A DNA stretch of 32,983 nt from Allobosea sp. (GTDB lineage Bacteria > Pseudomonadota > Alphaproteobacteria > Rhizobiales > Beijerinckiaceae): NCBI RefSeq assembly GCF_030694325.1, contig NZ_JAUXYO010000352.1, positions 1 through 32,983 of the forward strand. The letters run 5' to 3'. The stretch's first letter is position 1, and each line of letters starts with the position of its first letter. The notes under the pieces were generated by a model, which saw only the letters and a list, made by a program, of their open reading frames with translations, had not been told where the DNA came from and searched no databases. The translations under genes were made by a program, and so were the position numbers. Positions 1 to 13,451 of the stretch are shown piece by piece.

Positions 1-47
1 TCCTTCGAGACGCCGCTGACGCGGCTCCTCAGGATGAGGGCTGTGGG
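1..47 (+). repeat. REP-like palindromic intergenic repeat, copy A (TCCTTCGAGACGCCGCTGACGCGGCTCCTCAGGATGAGGGCTGTGG); may begin before the window
   Basis: Shares conserved flanks TCCTTCGAGACGC...CTCCTCAGGAtGAGGG with two copies at 27367-27414 and 27443-27488; internal hairpin GCCGC-TGAC-GCGGC. Confidence 0.75.
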
Positions 48-61
48 AGTTGCAGCCCACT

Positions 62-2896
62 TCACTGGCCCAGCCTTTCGAGCAGGGCCGGGACATGGAC
101 CTGGTCGGCCTTGTAGTTGCCGGTGAGGGCGTACATCACGAGGTTGACGCCGGCCCGCAGCGCCATTTCGCGCTGCCGCGGATCGGAACCGGAGAGCGGC
201 ACGAGCGGTTCGCCGCGGCGGTTGACGGCCCAGGCCGAGGCGAGATCGTTCGAGGTGATGACGATGGGCGAGACATTGTCGCCGGCCCGGGCCGGGCGCC
301 GACCGTCGGCGCCGGCGGGCGGCAGGATCTCGACCCAGGTCGTGCCGCTGTCATAGCGCCCGACGAAGCCGTCCAGGATGTAGAAGGTCTTGGTCAGGAC
401 GTGGTCGCGCGGGATCGGCTCGAGCTCGGGAATGTCGAGGGTCTGCAGCATGCGCCGGAGCTGGTCGCCCTCGGGCGTCGTGCCGCCGCCGGGGCGCGCG
501 CTCATCGCGTCGCGGGTGTCGAAGATCACAAGCCCGCCGCCCTTCATATAGGCCTCGAGTTTGCGCAACGTCTCGGAGGAGGGGATCGGCCGCCCGGAGA
601 CGATCGGCCAGTACAGGACCGGGAAGAAAGCGAGTTCGTCGCGATCGGCATTGACGCCGACGGCCTCGCCCGGTTCGAGAGCGGTGCGCGCACCGAGGAC
701 GACGTTGAGCCCGGCGAGCCCGGCCTTCGACATCTCGTCGACCGCGCGATCGCCGGTGACGACATAGGCGAGGCGCGTCACCGCCCCGGCGGCAAAGAGT
801 TCGCGCGGGATCGGCGGGCGTGGGTCGAGCGCCGCGGTGGGCACCGAGGGCGCTTGCGACTGGGCGTCCGCCCGCTCCGGCATCAGCGAAAGCCCCCCGA
901 GCGCCAGCGCAAGCAGGATCGCAGCCGGCGCCGCGCGGCGGGCCTTGCGGGCGAGATTCAGGCGGCCACCGAGCCACAGCGTCGCCAGCGTGTCGGCGAC
1001 CAGCAGCAGCAGCGCCAGCACCAGAAGTTGCGGGCGGATATCGAGCGCGACGGGCTTGTCCACCGGCAGAATCGGCGCTCCCAGCGCGGCAAGGTCGATG
1101 GCGCGCAGCGTATCCGTCGGGTTCAGCGTGTTGACCGCGAGCGAGCCGTCCGCGGGGCCATAGATGCCGGGCGGATGGGCGAGCGTGGCGCGGCCGGTGA
1201 AGCTGCGCGCCACCGGCTGGGCCGTGGCGGGCGGGCTGCGGAAGCTGCCGGTGCCGTCGAGCACGCGGGTCGGCGAAAGCGTCTCCACGCGGGCATCCTC
1301 TCCCTGGGGCTCGGCCGGGCCGGTGCCGGCGAGGCCGACGATCTTCCGGAGCATTTCGACGAAGAGGCCCGACAGCGGCAGGTTCGACCAGGTCGTGTCT
1401 GCCGTGACATGCATCATCGCGATCATGCCGTCGCCGCGACGCTCGCCGGTCACGACGGGCGTGCCGTCCTCCAGCGCCGCCCAGGTCTTGCGCGAGAGGT
1501 CGGCTTCCGGCTCGGCCAGGATCTGGCGGCTGACGCGGACATCGTCACTGATCGGCACGCCAAAGAAGGGGCTCTCGCGGGTGAAGGCGGCGAGCTTGCG
1601 CGGCGTCTCCCAGGAGAGGCCCCCACCCAGCGTGCGGCCGCCGCGGCGCAGGCGCACCGGCGTCAGTTCGTCGGAGGCCGCGGCGAGGCGCGCCCCGGCG
1701 AAGCGCAGCAGCACGCCGCCGCGCTGGATGAAAGCGTTGATCTTGCCGGCCGTGTCGGGATCGAGCGCGCCGATATCGGCCAGCACCAGCACCGAGAGGT
1801 TCTGCGCCAGGAGTTCGCCGACGGGGTCGGTCGAACCCGGCCGCGGTTCGCGAATCTCGGCGAAGGGCTGGAGGGCGCGCGAGACGTAATAGGTCGGCGA
1901 GAGCAGCGGCTGCGCCGTGTCGGTGGTCGCACCCGAGACGATGCCGACGCGGCGGCGCTTGGAGCGGTCGTCGAGCAGGGCGACGGCGCCGGCGCTGCGC
2001 TCGCCGACGATTTCGAGCCGCGAGACGGCGTTGCGCACCTCGATCGGCAATGTGAGGCGGGCCGTGGTCTGCAGGTCCGAGCCGCTAAAGATGAAAGGTG
2101 CGTCGCCGAGCGGCAGGCCCTTGAGATCGAGCGCACGGACGAGACCGCTGGAGGCGGCGCTGCCGGTCGGCCGGAGCACCTTGACCGCGAGCGCGCCGGC
2201 CAGGTTTTCCGGCGCGGCCAAGGCGAGCTGGTCGACCGGTGCGGCATGGATCGAGAGGCGCCCCGAGCTGGCCTCCTGCCTCAGCCTGGCGAGAAAGGCA
2301 CCGTCGTCGGAGACCGAAAGCCCATCCGCCACCCAGACGATTTCGGCATCCGGCGAGTTGCGCAGGAAGTTCTCGATGCGCGGCAGGTGAGCGCCGCGGT
2401 CGGGCGCATGCGGCTGCAGGGCGAAGGCGCGCAGACGGTCGAGCGCGGCGCGCGGCTCCGACAGCGCGATTTCGGCCGGATTTTCCGCCAGACCGACGAG
2501 GGCGACCGGGCGGCCTTCGCGGGCGGCGGCGGCGACGCGCGATTCGGCGACCAGCAGGCGCTCCGGCCAGTCGGTCGCGGCGCCGAAGCCATTGTCGATC
2601 AGCAGCAGCATCGGGCCTCGCAGCGGACCGGCCTCGCGGGGCGGGTTCCAGACAGGGCCGGCCACGGCGAGGATCGCCAGCGCCGCGACCAGCATGCGCA
2701 GCGCCAGGAGCCACCAGGGCGTATGGGCCGGCATTTCGCGCTTGGCGACGAGGTCGGCCATGATCTTGAGCGGCGGAAAGTCGATCCGGCGCGGCCGCGG
2801 CGGCGTGACCCGCAGGATCAGCCAGAGCGCGGGCAGCAGCGCGAGCGCGGCCAGCGCGAGCGGGGCGGAGAAGGCGAGCGGGAGCGCGTTCAGCAC
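62..2896 (-). CDS. DUF4159 domain-containing protein with BatA-like N-terminal membrane region
   Basis: 944 aa ORF; N-terminus MLNALPLAFSAPLALAALALLPALWLILRVTPPRPRRIDFPPLKIM resembles BatA_N; C-terminal region (TRLAYVVTGDRAVDEMSKAGLAGL...PVLYWPI...YMKGGGLVIFDTRD) resembles DUF4159; next to DUF58 and MoxR genes. Confidence 0.88.
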   Translation of the reverse strand: MLNALPLAFSAPLALAALALLPALWLILRVTPPRPRRIDFPPLKIMADLVAKREMPAHTPWWLLALRMLVAALAILAVAGPVWNPPREAGPLRGPMLLLIDNGFGAATDWPERLLVAESRVAAAAREGRPVALVGLAENPAEIALSEPRAALDRLRAFALQPHAPDRGAHLPRIENFLRNSPDAEIVWVADGLSVSDDGAFLARLRQEASSGRLSIHAAPVDQLALAAPENLAGALAVKVLRPTGSAASSGLVRALDLKGLPLGDAPFIFSGSDLQTTARLTLPIEVRNAVSRLEIVGERSAGAVALLDDRSKRRRVGIVSGATTDTAQPLLSPTYYVSRALQPFAEIREPRPGSTDPVGELLAQNLSVLVLADIGALDPDTAGKINAFIQRGGVLLRFAGARLAAASDELTPVRLRRGGRTLGGGLSWETPRKLAAFTRESPFFGVPISDDVRVSRQILAEPEADLSRKTWAALEDGTPVVTGERRGDGMIAMMHVTADTTWSNLPLSGLFVEMLRKIVGLAGTGPAEPQGEDARVETLSPTRVLDGTGSFRSPPATAQPVARSFTGRATLAHPPGIYGPADGSLAVNTLNPTDTLRAIDLAALGAPILPVDKPVALDIRPQLLVLALLLLVADTLATLWLGGRLNLARKARRAAPAAILLALALGGLSLMPERADAQSQAPSVPTAALDPRPPIPRELFAAGAVTRLAYVVTGDRAVDEMSKAGLAGLNVVLGARTALEPGEAVGVNADRDELAFFPVLYWPIVSGRPIPSSETLRKLEAYMKGGGLVIFDTRDAMSARPGGGTTPEGDQLRRMLQTLDIPELEPIPRDHVLTKTFYILDGFVGRYDSGTTWVEILPPAGADGRRPARAGDNVSPIVITSNDLASAWAVNRRGEPLVPLSGSDPRQREMALRAGVNLVMYALTGNYKADQVHVPALLERLGQ

Positions 2897-2899
2897 CGG

Positions 2900-3814
2900 C
2901 TATCTCCCGCTTCCGCGCGACGCCGCCACGAGGCTCGCGACCCGCAGCACGCCTTCGCTCGCCGGCCGGTCGGTGCGGTGGAGCGTCAGCGTCCAGCCCG
3001 CCTTTCGGCAGGCCTCCCGGATCGCATCGCGATGGGCTTCCAGCCGCTGACGGTATTCGGCGCCCCAGGAGCCGGCATCGCCGACGCGCAGCGAAAGCCC
3101 ATCCTCGAGATCGAAAAGCTCGGCCTGGCCGGTGAAGGGGAAGGTTTCCTCGATCGGGTCTGCGATCAGCAGGACATGGCCGCGGGCGCCGGAGGAGGCG
3201 AGGGTGGCGATGCGGCGGGCGAGCGAATCGGCCGGCGAGAGACCGTCCGTGATGATGATCGCATCGGCCAGGCGCGGCAGCGGCCCGTCGGGCGGCAGGT
3301 CGAGATCGCCCCCCTTGGCATCGGCCAGGATCGCCTGGGCCAGCGTCTCGACGATACGGCGCGAGGCGAGCGCCCGCGTCAGCCCGAGATGGCCGACACG
3401 CTCGCCGCCATCGACCAGGGTCTCGGCGAGGGCGAAGCCCGCGATCAGGGCGCGATCGACCTTCGAGGCCAGAGCGAGGCTCGATGCGAAGCCCATCGAG
3501 GCGGAGCGGTCGATCCAGAGCCAGATCGCGTGGGAGGCCTCCCATTCGCGTTCGCGGACGAAGAGATGGCCGTCGCGGGCCGAGCGGCGCCAGTCGATGC
3601 GCGACGAGGATTCGCCGGTGACGAGCGGGCGGTACTGCCAGAAGGTCTCGCCCGGGCCCGCCCGGCGGCGCCCATGGATGCCGTGCAGGCTGGCGGAGAC
3701 GCGCCGCGCCTCGAGTATCAGCCGGGGCAGGCGCGCCGCCAGATCGAGCGAGGCGGTGACGACCGGCCTGGCGGGCTGGCGTTCGGCCGATCCGAGAACG
3801 CGCGTGCGCAGCAT
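2900..3814 (-). CDS. DUF58 domain-containing protein (vWA-like)
   Basis: 304 aa; contains [43 protein letters not shown], the typical DUF58 core, and a DRSASM vWA-like motif; 3 bp from the DUF4159 gene. Confidence 0.9.
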   Translation of the reverse strand: MLRTRVLGSAERQPARPVVTASLDLAARLPRLILEARRVSASLHGIHGRRRAGPGETFWQYRPLVTGESSSRIDWRRSARDGHLFVREREWEASHAIWLWIDRSASMGFASSLALASKVDRALIAGFALAETLVDGGERVGHLGLTRALASRRIVETLAQAILADAKGGDLDLPPDGPLPRLADAIIITDGLSPADSLARRIATLASSGARGHVLLIADPIEETFPFTGQAELFDLEDGLSLRVGDAGSWGAEYRQRLEAHRDAIREACRKAGWTLTLHRTDRPASEGVLRVASLVAASRGSGR

Positions 3815-3827
3815 CCGTGTTCGCCCC

Positions 3828-4853
<1,026 letters not shown>

Positions 4854-5028
4854 TACGATCTCCTTCACCCTCGGGGTCCGCGCCTTCCGGCGCCGCGCAA
4901 CTTGCCACGCCCTGAGCCGTTAACTGTGGACGGGGCGCCATGCCGGCTCAAGGGCGGAATGACGCGGTGCACAGAACACGGCTTCACGATTATGTGGAGT
5001 TCAAGGCAGAGGCGATGATGCAACCACT

Positions 5029-5643
5029 ATGCCGCATGCAGCGCAGGCGGACCTTTCGATGAGCGGCGAAGGCGGCGCGATGGAGCGGCTGCTGGCCGCG
5101 TTGAGAGGCGGGGAGACCCGCGGCTTGCCGCCGGTCGAGCGCTGGAATCCCGATTTCTGCGGCGATATCGACATGAGGATCGCCGCCGACGGCACTTGGT
5201 TCTATCTGGGCACGCCGATCGGCCGGCCGGCCCTGGTGAAGCTTTTCTCCTCCGTCCTGCGCCGCGACGGCGATGGTTACGTTCTCGTGACCCCGGTCGA
5301 GAAGCTCGGCATCACGGTCGACGACGCGCCCTTCCAGGCCGTCGAGATGGCGGTGGAGGGTGAGGGCGAGGCCCGCGTGATCGGCTTTCGGACCCAAGTC
5401 GACGATCTCGTCGAGGTCGGGCCAGAGCATCCGATTCGCTTCGAGCGGGAGGCGGCGGGAGACGGGCTGAAGCCTTACGTCCATGTGCGCCGCAACCTCT
5501 GGGCCCGGCTCACCCGGGCGCTGACCTATGATCTGCTGGCGCTGGGGGAGGTTCGCGAGGCTGGCGGGGTGCCGCATTTTGGCGTCGCCGTCGCCGGCAC
5601 CTTCTACCCGGCGGTGCCGGCGAGCGAGATCGACGCTGCGTGA
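5029..5643 (+). CDS. DUF1285 domain-containing protein
   Basis: VERWNPDFCGDIDMRIAADGTWFYLGTPIGRPALVKLFSSVLRRDGDGYVLVTPVEKLGI is characteristic of DUF1285. Exact start uncertain. Confidence 0.85.
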   Translation: MPHAAQADLSMSGEGGAMERLLAALRGGETRGLPPVERWNPDFCGDIDMRIAADGTWFYLGTPIGRPALVKLFSSVLRRDGDGYVLVTPVEKLGITVDDAPFQAVEMAVEGEGEARVIGFRTQVDDLVEVGPEHPIRFEREAAGDGLKPYVHVRRNLWARLTRALTYDLLALGEVREAGGVPHFGVAVAGTFYPAVPASEIDAA

Positions 5644-6287
5644 TGCGGGCTCTGGACCTGACCACCGAGGAATTCGCCGCCCTGGCGATGCAGCGGCTGC
5701 GGGCCGAGCCGCCGGCTCTGGGCGATCTCATCGCCCGCCCGCGCGGCGACCACGATCACCAGCCCCAGCCGATTGCACCGCCGGACGAGACGGCGGCTGT
5801 TCCCGCCGCCGTGCTGATCGGGGTGGTGCCGCGACCCGAGGGGCCGACGGTCATCCTGACGCAGCGGGCGGCGACGCTGCGCAGCCATTCGTCGCAGGTC
5901 GCCTTTCCCGGCGGGCGTGTCGATGCCGTCGACGGCTCTCCGGTCGTTACGGCGCTGCGCGAAGCGGAGGAGGAGATCGGCCTGCCGCGCGAGCGCGTCC
6001 GCACGCTCGGCTTCCTCGATGCCTATCTGACGGGAACCGGCTACCGCATCGTGCCGGTGGTCGGCCTGCTCGAGCCGCCCTTCACCCTCACGCTGAACGC
6101 CCATGAGGTGGACGAGGTTTTCGAAACGCCGCTCTCCTTCCTGCTCGACCCGGCCAATCACCGGCGCGAGGGGCGTGAATGGCAGGGGCTCTACCGCACC
6201 TACTATGCGATGCCGTTCGGGGATCGCTATATCTGGGGCGCCACCGCCGGAATGATCCGCAATCTCTACGAGCGGCTCGCCGGCTGA
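5640..6287 (+). CDS. CoA pyrophosphatase / NUDIX hydrolase
   Basis: NUDIX box GRVDAVDGSPVVTALREAEEEIGL with upstream SHSSQVAFPGG, as in CoA pyrophosphatases; start overlaps the upstream stop (GTGATG). Confidence 0.9.
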   Translation: MMRALDLTTEEFAALAMQRLRAEPPALGDLIARPRGDHDHQPQPIAPPDETAAVPAAVLIGVVPRPEGPTVILTQRAATLRSHSSQVAFPGGRVDAVDGSPVVTALREAEEEIGLPRERVRTLGFLDAYLTGTGYRIVPVVGLLEPPFTLTLNAHEVDEVFETPLSFLLDPANHRREGREWQGLYRTYYAMPFGDRYIWGATAGMIRNLYERLAG

Positions 6288-6309
6288 ACCGGACTGGACG
6301 ATCAAGGCC

Positions 6310-6567
6310 ATGCTGCGCTCGATCATCGAAGAGGTGCTTCTCTTCGTCCTGCCCTTCTGCATCTTCGCGGGCTATCTCATCGTCAAACGGCGCAACCCGC
6401 TCGATGTCGAGCACTGGAGCCGGCATCTCTTCTGGCTGTCGATCGTCGGGCTGACGCTGGCCATCGCGCTCGTCGCCTATGGCGGCTGGACCGCGCCGCG
6501 GGCGACGGGTGCCTATGAGCCGCCGCATATGGAGAACGGGCGATTGGTGCCCGGCCGTTTCAAGTGA
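6310..6567 (+). CDS. Small membrane protein, DUF6111-like
   Basis: 85 aa with two hydrophobic segments (LLFVLPFCIFAGYLIV, LFWLSIVGLTLAIALVAYGG) between the NUDIX and CCA genes; overlaps the next start by 4 bp (GTGA). Confidence 0.7.
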   Translation: MLRSIIEEVLLFVLPFCIFAGYLIVKRRNPLDVEHWSRHLFWLSIVGLTLAIALVAYGGWTAPRATGAYEPPHMENGRLVPGRFK

Positions 6568-7811
6568 CATCTCCCGAGGAGCGGATCGCCGCCCTGCTGG
6601 AACGGCCATCGCTCTCCCGGTTGCTGGAGGCGCTCAACGGCGAGGGCGAGGAAACCCGCATCGTCGGGGGCGCGGTACGCGACGCCCTGCTCGGCGAACC
6701 GATCGGCGATGTCGATCTGGCGACGACCGCGCTGCCGGATGACACGATGCGGCGCGGTCGGCTGGCCGGGTTCAAGGCCGTGCCGACGGGGATCGAACAC
6801 GGCACGGTGACCCTCGTCGCCGACGGGGTCGCCTGCGAGGTGACGACGCTGCGCGAGGATGTCGAGACCGACGGCCGACGCGCGACGGTCCGCTTCGGGC
6901 GTGATTTCGTCGCCGATGCATGGCGGCGCGACTTCACGGTCAATGCGCTGTCGCTCGACCGGGCGGGCGCCGTCCATGATCCCTGCGGCGGGCTTGCCGA
7001 TCTCGCTGCGCGGCGCATCCGCTTCATCGGCGACGCGGCGACGCGCATCCGCGAGGATTATCTCCGGATCCTGCGGTTTTTTCGCTTCCACGCCCGCTAC
7101 GGCACCGGTGCGCCGGATGCCGAGGGCGTGCGCGCCTGTATCGCGGGGCGGGTCGGGCTGGCGGGCTTGTCGCGAGAGCGCGTGCGCGCCGAGCTCATGA
7201 AGCTCCTTGTGGCGCCCGGCGCTGCGCCGGCTCTGCGCTCGATGGCCGAAGCCGGTCTGCTGATGCCGATGATCGGGCGCGTGCCGCATCTGACGCGCTT
7301 CGAGGCCGTGGCGGAGGGCGGAGGCGAGGGCGTGTTTCCCGCTTTCCGGTTGGCGGCGCTCGCGGTCGGCGTGCGCGAGGATGCGCTGCGGCTGCGCGAG
7401 GAGCTGCGCCTCTCCAATGACGAGTTCGACCGGATCGAGCGCATTGCGCTGGCGCTGGAAGGTCTGTCGGGGCGCCGTTCGCCCGCGCGCCTCGCGCAAC
7501 TGCGCCATCTCGCCCACCGGATCGGCCAGGACGCGGTGGCCGCCGCTCTCGTGCTGCTGGCGGGGCGTGGCGCGGAGGCCGCCGGGCGGGCTCAGGCGAT
7601 GATCGCCGAGCTGGCGGGCACGCCGTCCTTCCAGCCCACCGGGCGTGACGTGATCGCACGCGGCGTCCCGGCCGGGCCCCGGGTCGGGCAGGTGCTGGCG
7701 GCGGCGCGGCACGGCTGGATCGAGGGGGGCGCTCCTCCCGATACAACCGCGCAATGGCGGTATCTGGATGAGGCCCTTCGATCGATCGCCCCGGGTCGAG
7801 CGGCCGATTGA
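6564..7811 (+). CDS. cca: CCA tRNA nucleotidyltransferase / poly(A) polymerase family
   Basis: RIVGGAVRDALLGEPIGDVDLATTALPDDTMRRG and the RRDFTVNALS motif of class II nucleotidyltransferases. Confidence 0.92.
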   Translation: MTSPEERIAALLERPSLSRLLEALNGEGEETRIVGGAVRDALLGEPIGDVDLATTALPDDTMRRGRLAGFKAVPTGIEHGTVTLVADGVACEVTTLREDVETDGRRATVRFGRDFVADAWRRDFTVNALSLDRAGAVHDPCGGLADLAARRIRFIGDAATRIREDYLRILRFFRFHARYGTGAPDAEGVRACIAGRVGLAGLSRERVRAELMKLLVAPGAAPALRSMAEAGLLMPMIGRVPHLTRFEAVAEGGGEGVFPAFRLAALAVGVREDALRLREELRLSNDEFDRIERIALALEGLSGRRSPARLAQLRHLAHRIGQDAVAAALVLLAGRGAEAAGRAQAMIAELAGTPSFQPTGRDVIARGVPAGPRVGQVLAAARHGWIEGGAPPDTTAQWRYLDEALRSIAPGRAAD

Positions 7812-7824
7812 AGCAGCCGCCTGC

Positions 7825-8760
7825 TCAGGGCCAGCGCACCGTCGGCGGCATCGAGGACAGGATCGAATCGACGTTGCCGCCGGTGCGCAGGCCGAAGATC
7901 GTGCCACGGTCGTACAGCAGGTTGAACTCGACATAGCGCCCGCGGCGGATCTGCTGCTCCTCGCGCTGCGCCGCACTCCAGGGCTTGCTTATGTTCGCCC
8001 GCAGGATCGGCGGATAGGCGGCGAGGAAAGCCTCGCCCACGGCCTGGGTGAAGGAGAGGTCGCCCTCGGGATCGCCCGACCAGACATAATCGTAGAAGAT
8101 GCCGCCGATGCCGCGGGGCTCGTCGCGGTGCTTCAGGTGGAAATACTCGTCGCACCAGGCCTTGAAGCGGGGGTAGTCGGCGATCGGTGCGTGGCGCTCG
8201 CAGGGCTCGCGCATCGCGGCATGGAAGGCGATGGCATCGGGATCGTCCTGGTTGCGGCGGGCGACCAGGACGGGGGTGAGGTCGGCGCCGCCGCCGAACC
8301 AGGGCTTGGTGGTGACGACGAAGCGCGTGTTCATGTGCACGGTCGGCGCGTGCGGGTTCCAGGGATGGGCGATCAGGGAGATGCCGGTGGCGTGGAAGCG
8401 CGGATCCTCGGCCGCGCCGGGGATCTGGCCGGCGAATTCGGGCTGGAAGGTGCCGTAGACGGTCGAGACATGGACACCGACCTTTTCGAAGACGCGCCCG
8501 CTCATCATCGACATGACGCCACCGCCGCCCGGTGCGCCGTCATGGTTGTTGCGCTGCCAGGGCGTGCGGACGAAGCGGCCGGGTGCCTGCGTCTCGGGAG
8601 GGAAGGGGCCGGTCGCATCGGCCTCGACCGCCTCGAAGGCGGCGCAGATGCGGTCCCGCAGCGTCTCGAACCAGGCCTTCGCGCGGGGCTTCATCGCCTC
8701 GGCCTTTTCCAGCGCGACGGGGTCGCTCGGCGCCGCGGCGGCGGCCTTGTGGTCGGTCAT
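7825..8760 (-). CDS. hemF: Oxygen-dependent coproporphyrinogen-III oxidase
   Basis: [61 protein letters not shown]. Start at [11 protein letters not shown] (8760); the longer ORF to 8937 runs into trmL in another frame. Confidence 0.95.
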   Translation of the reverse strand: MTDHKAAAAAPSDPVALEKAEAMKPRAKAWFETLRDRICAAFEAVEADATGPFPPETQAPGRFVRTPWQRNNHDGAPGGGGVMSMMSGRVFEKVGVHVSTVYGTFQPEFAGQIPGAAEDPRFHATGISLIAHPWNPHAPTVHMNTRFVVTTKPWFGGGADLTPVLVARRNQDDPDAIAFHAAMREPCERHAPIADYPRFKAWCDEYFHLKHRDEPRGIGGIFYDYVWSGDPEGDLSFTQAVGEAFLAAYPPILRANISKPWSAAQREEQQIRRGRYVEFNLLYDRGTIFGLRTGGNVDSILSSMPPTVRWP

Positions 8761-8770
8761 CCCCGTCTCC

Positions 8771-9316
8771 TCACCCTGACTGGTCTTTTTGCTCGTGGTC
8801 TTCGGCCAGCACCGGGGCCGGGAAGCCGCCGATCTGCCGCAAGGCTTCGCCCAGAACCAGGGCGGCTGCAATCGCGACGTTGAGGGAACGCAGCCCCGTC
8901 TGCATGGGCACATGCACCGTCGCATCGGCGGCCGCATAGACCTCAGGCGCCACGCCGGCCGATTCCCGGCCGAGCATGACGATGTCGCCGGGCGAGAAGG
9001 CGAGGTCGAGATGGCGGGTGCGACCGTCGGTCTCGGCCAGGATCAGGCGGTGTCCCGCCTCGCGGCGCCAGCGGTCGAAGGCGGCAAAGGAGATGTGGCG
9101 GGTGACGGCCGCACGCTCGATGTAATCCATGCCGGAGCGGCGGAAATGGCGGTCGGAGACGTCGAAGGCGGCGGGCTCGACGATGTCGACGGCGACCCCA
9201 AGGCAGGCGGCCATGCGGATCATCGTGCCGGTGTTCTGGGGAATGTCGGGCTGGTAGAGCGCCAGGCGCAGCGGCGCCCGGCCCCTCGGAGATCCTGCTT
9301 CGTCCGTCGCCGTCAT
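8771..9316 (-). CDS. trmL: tRNA (cytidine(34)-2'-O)-methyltransferase (SPOUT family)
   Basis: [52 protein letters not shown]...ILAETDG...ESAGVAPEV...[28 protein letters not shown]. Start chosen at MTATDEAG; an upstream start at 9355 is possible. Confidence 0.92.
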   Translation of the reverse strand: MTATDEAGSPRGRAPLRLALYQPDIPQNTGTMIRMAACLGVAVDIVEPAAFDVSDRHFRRSGMDYIERAAVTRHISFAAFDRWRREAGHRLILAETDGRTRHLDLAFSPGDIVMLGRESAGVAPEVYAAADATVHVPMQTGLRSLNVAIAAALVLGEALRQIGGFPAPVLAEDHEQKDQSG

Positions 9317-9495
9317 CGTGCTGCTGTCATGGGGTGACGGCGACCGGTGCGTCAAGGACGGCGCACGCGGCGGGCATGCGTCGGCACGGCTGGCAATTGT
9401 CGCGCCTGCACGCCATATCCGCGGCCTGCCCGGGTCGGACCCGCCCCGGGCCTTGCCCCGATTTCGTCGTCATGCCGGTCCAGAGGAGGGCGGAC

Positions 9496-11361
<1,866 letters not shown>

Positions 11362-11554
11362 GGCTCGTCTGGCGATCATGCGCCATGCACGGGCAGGCCT
11401 GTTGCAACAGTAGACTTCGTCCAATCTGCATGCCAAAGAGCGCGACAGTGACGCGCCGCCGCATTGCGGCCGTGACGACGCGCCCGTAGATACGGCGCAA
11501 GCTTGCAATTTCGAGTTTTTCCAAAGCTCGACTGACGTTGTAGAGGATTGGATC

Positions 11555-12106
11555 GTGGCGAACGCGACCGATACGAAACCGACCGAATCCACCCGCCGCG
11601 ATTTCCTCATGCTGGCGACCGGTGCCGCCGGTGTCGTCGGGCTCGGCGCAGTGGTGGTGCCTCTGGTGAGCCAGCTCGCGCCCGACGCCCAGACGGTCGC
11701 GGCCGGCGCGCCGATCGATCTCGACCTTGCTCCGATCGCGGAAGGCCAGGCGATCAAGCTGTTCTGGCGCGGCAAGCTGATCTTCGTGCGTCACCGCACC
11801 AAGAAAGAGATCGACGAGGCCCGCGCAGTCAATGTCGCCTCGCTGCCCGACCCGCAGGCCGATCAGGCCCGCGTCAAGGAAGGCCATGAGCAGTTCCTGG
11901 TCGTGTACGGCAACTGCACCCATCTCGGCTGCGTGCCCCTCGGCAACAATCCCGGCGATCCGAAGGGCGATTTCGACGGCTGGTTCTGCCCTTGCCATGG
12001 CTCGCACTACGACTCATCGGGCCGCATCCGCAGGGGGCCGGCGCCGCTCAATCTGCCGATCCCGCCCTACGCCTTCACCGAAGGCACCAAGATTCGGATC
12101 GGCTGA
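11555..12106 (+). CDS. petA: Ubiquinol-cytochrome c reductase iron-sulfur (Rieske) subunit
   Basis: Twin-arginine signal [17 protein letters not shown]; Rieske motifs CTHLGC and [12 protein letters not shown] start. Confidence 0.97.
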   Translation: MANATDTKPTESTRRDFLMLATGAAGVVGLGAVVVPLVSQLAPDAQTVAAGAPIDLDLAPIAEGQAIKLFWRGKLIFVRHRTKKEIDEARAVNVASLPDPQADQARVKEGHEQFLVVYGNCTHLGCVPLGNNPGDPKGDFDGWFCPCHGSHYDSSGRIRRGPAPLNLPIPPYAFTEGTKIRIG

Positions 12107-12159
12107 GCCGCGCGCTCGGTCCGAACCCGCCTGTAAGAGACAGCCCCGAGGCAATCCGC

Positions 12160-13443
12160 ATGAGTGGTCACAGCTCCTACGTCCCGAAGACAGGTTTCGA
12201 GCGCTGGCTCGATGCGCGCCTGCCGATCATCCGCCTCGCGCATGATTCGGCGGTGTCCTATCCGGTGCCGCGCAACCTGAACTATTTCTGGACCTTCGGC
12301 GGCATCCTCATGTTCATGCTGGTGGCGCAGATCGTCACCGGCATCATCCTGGTGATGCATTACACGCCGCATGCGACGATGGCGTTCAACTCCGTCGAGC
12401 ACATAATGCGCGACGTGAACTATGGCTGGCTGCTGCGCTATCTGCATTCCAACGGCGCCTCGATGTTCTTCCTCGCCGTCTACATCCATATCTTCCGCGG
12501 GCTGTACTACGGCTCCTACAAGGCTCCGCGCGAGGTGCTCTGGATTCTCGGCGTCGTCATCCTGCTGCTGATGATGGCCACCGCCTTCATGGGCTATGTG
12601 CTGCCCTGGGGCCAGATGTCGTTCTGGGGTGCGACCGTCATCACCAGCCTGTTCTCGGCGCTGCCGATCGTCGGCGAGACCATCGTGACCTTCCTGTGGG
12701 GTGGCTTCTCGGTCGACAACCCGACGCTGAACCGCTTCTTCTCGCTGCACTATCTGCTGCCGTTCATGATCTTCGGCGTGGTCATCCTCCATGTCTGGGC
12801 GCTGCACCATGTCGGCCAGAACAATCCGACCGGTGTCGAGGTGAAGAACGTCGCCAAGGACACGGTGCCGTTCACGCCCTATGCGACGGTCAAGGACCTG
12901 TTCGCGATGGTGTGCTTCATCTTCGTGTTCGCCTATTTCGTCTTCTACACGCCCAATTTCATGGGCCATGCCGACAACTACATCCCTGCCAATCCGGCCG
13001 TGACGCCGGCCCATATCGTGCCGGAATGGTACTTCCTGCCGTTCTACGCGATCCTACGTGCGGTGCCCGACAAGCTCGGCGGCGTCATCGCCATGGGCGC
13101 GGCGATCGTGGTGCTGGCCTTCCTGCCCTGGATCGACAGCTCGAAGGTCAAGTCGATGAGCTATCGGCCGATCGCGCGCCAGCTGTTCTGGGCCTTCGTC
13201 GTGGTCTGCATCGGCCTGGGCTGGCTCGGTGCCATGCCGGCAGAGGGCGGCTATGTCATCGCCTCGCAGATCTTCACCGTGCTGTATTTCGGCTATTTCG
13301 TCGCTCTGTTCGTCGTCGGCCTGTTCGAACGGCCCAAGGCGCTGCCGAACTCGATCGCCGATTCCGTGCTCGGGACGCTGCAGGGCGGATCGGGTGCGCG
13401 CATGGGCACCGCCGTCGCCGCCGAACCCAACGCCAAGGGCTGA
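12160..13443 (+). CDS. petB: Cytochrome b subunit of the bc1 complex
   Basis: [23 protein letters not shown]...[10 protein letters not shown]...[20 protein letters not shown]...[13 protein letters not shown]. Frame-checked ATG at 12160. Confidence 0.97.
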   Translation: MSGHSSYVPKTGFERWLDARLPIIRLAHDSAVSYPVPRNLNYFWTFGGILMFMLVAQIVTGIILVMHYTPHATMAFNSVEHIMRDVNYGWLLRYLHSNGASMFFLAVYIHIFRGLYYGSYKAPREVLWILGVVILLLMMATAFMGYVLPWGQMSFWGATVITSLFSALPIVGETIVTFLWGGFSVDNPTLNRFFSLHYLLPFMIFGVVILHVWALHHVGQNNPTGVEVKNVAKDTVPFTPYATVKDLFAMVCFIFVFAYFVFYTPNFMGHADNYIPANPAVTPAHIVPEWYFLPFYAILRAVPDKLGGVIAMGAAIVVLAFLPWIDSSKVKSMSYRPIARQLFWAFVVVCIGLGWLGAMPAEGGYVIASQIFTVLYFGYFVALFVVGLFERPKALPNSIADSVLGTLQGGSGARMGTAVAAEPNAKG

Positions 13444-13451
13444 GACGAATC

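Noticed and set aside
11503-11540. Sigma-70 promoter with TTGCAA -35 upstream of petA
   Set aside because: No convincing -10 element at the right spacing.
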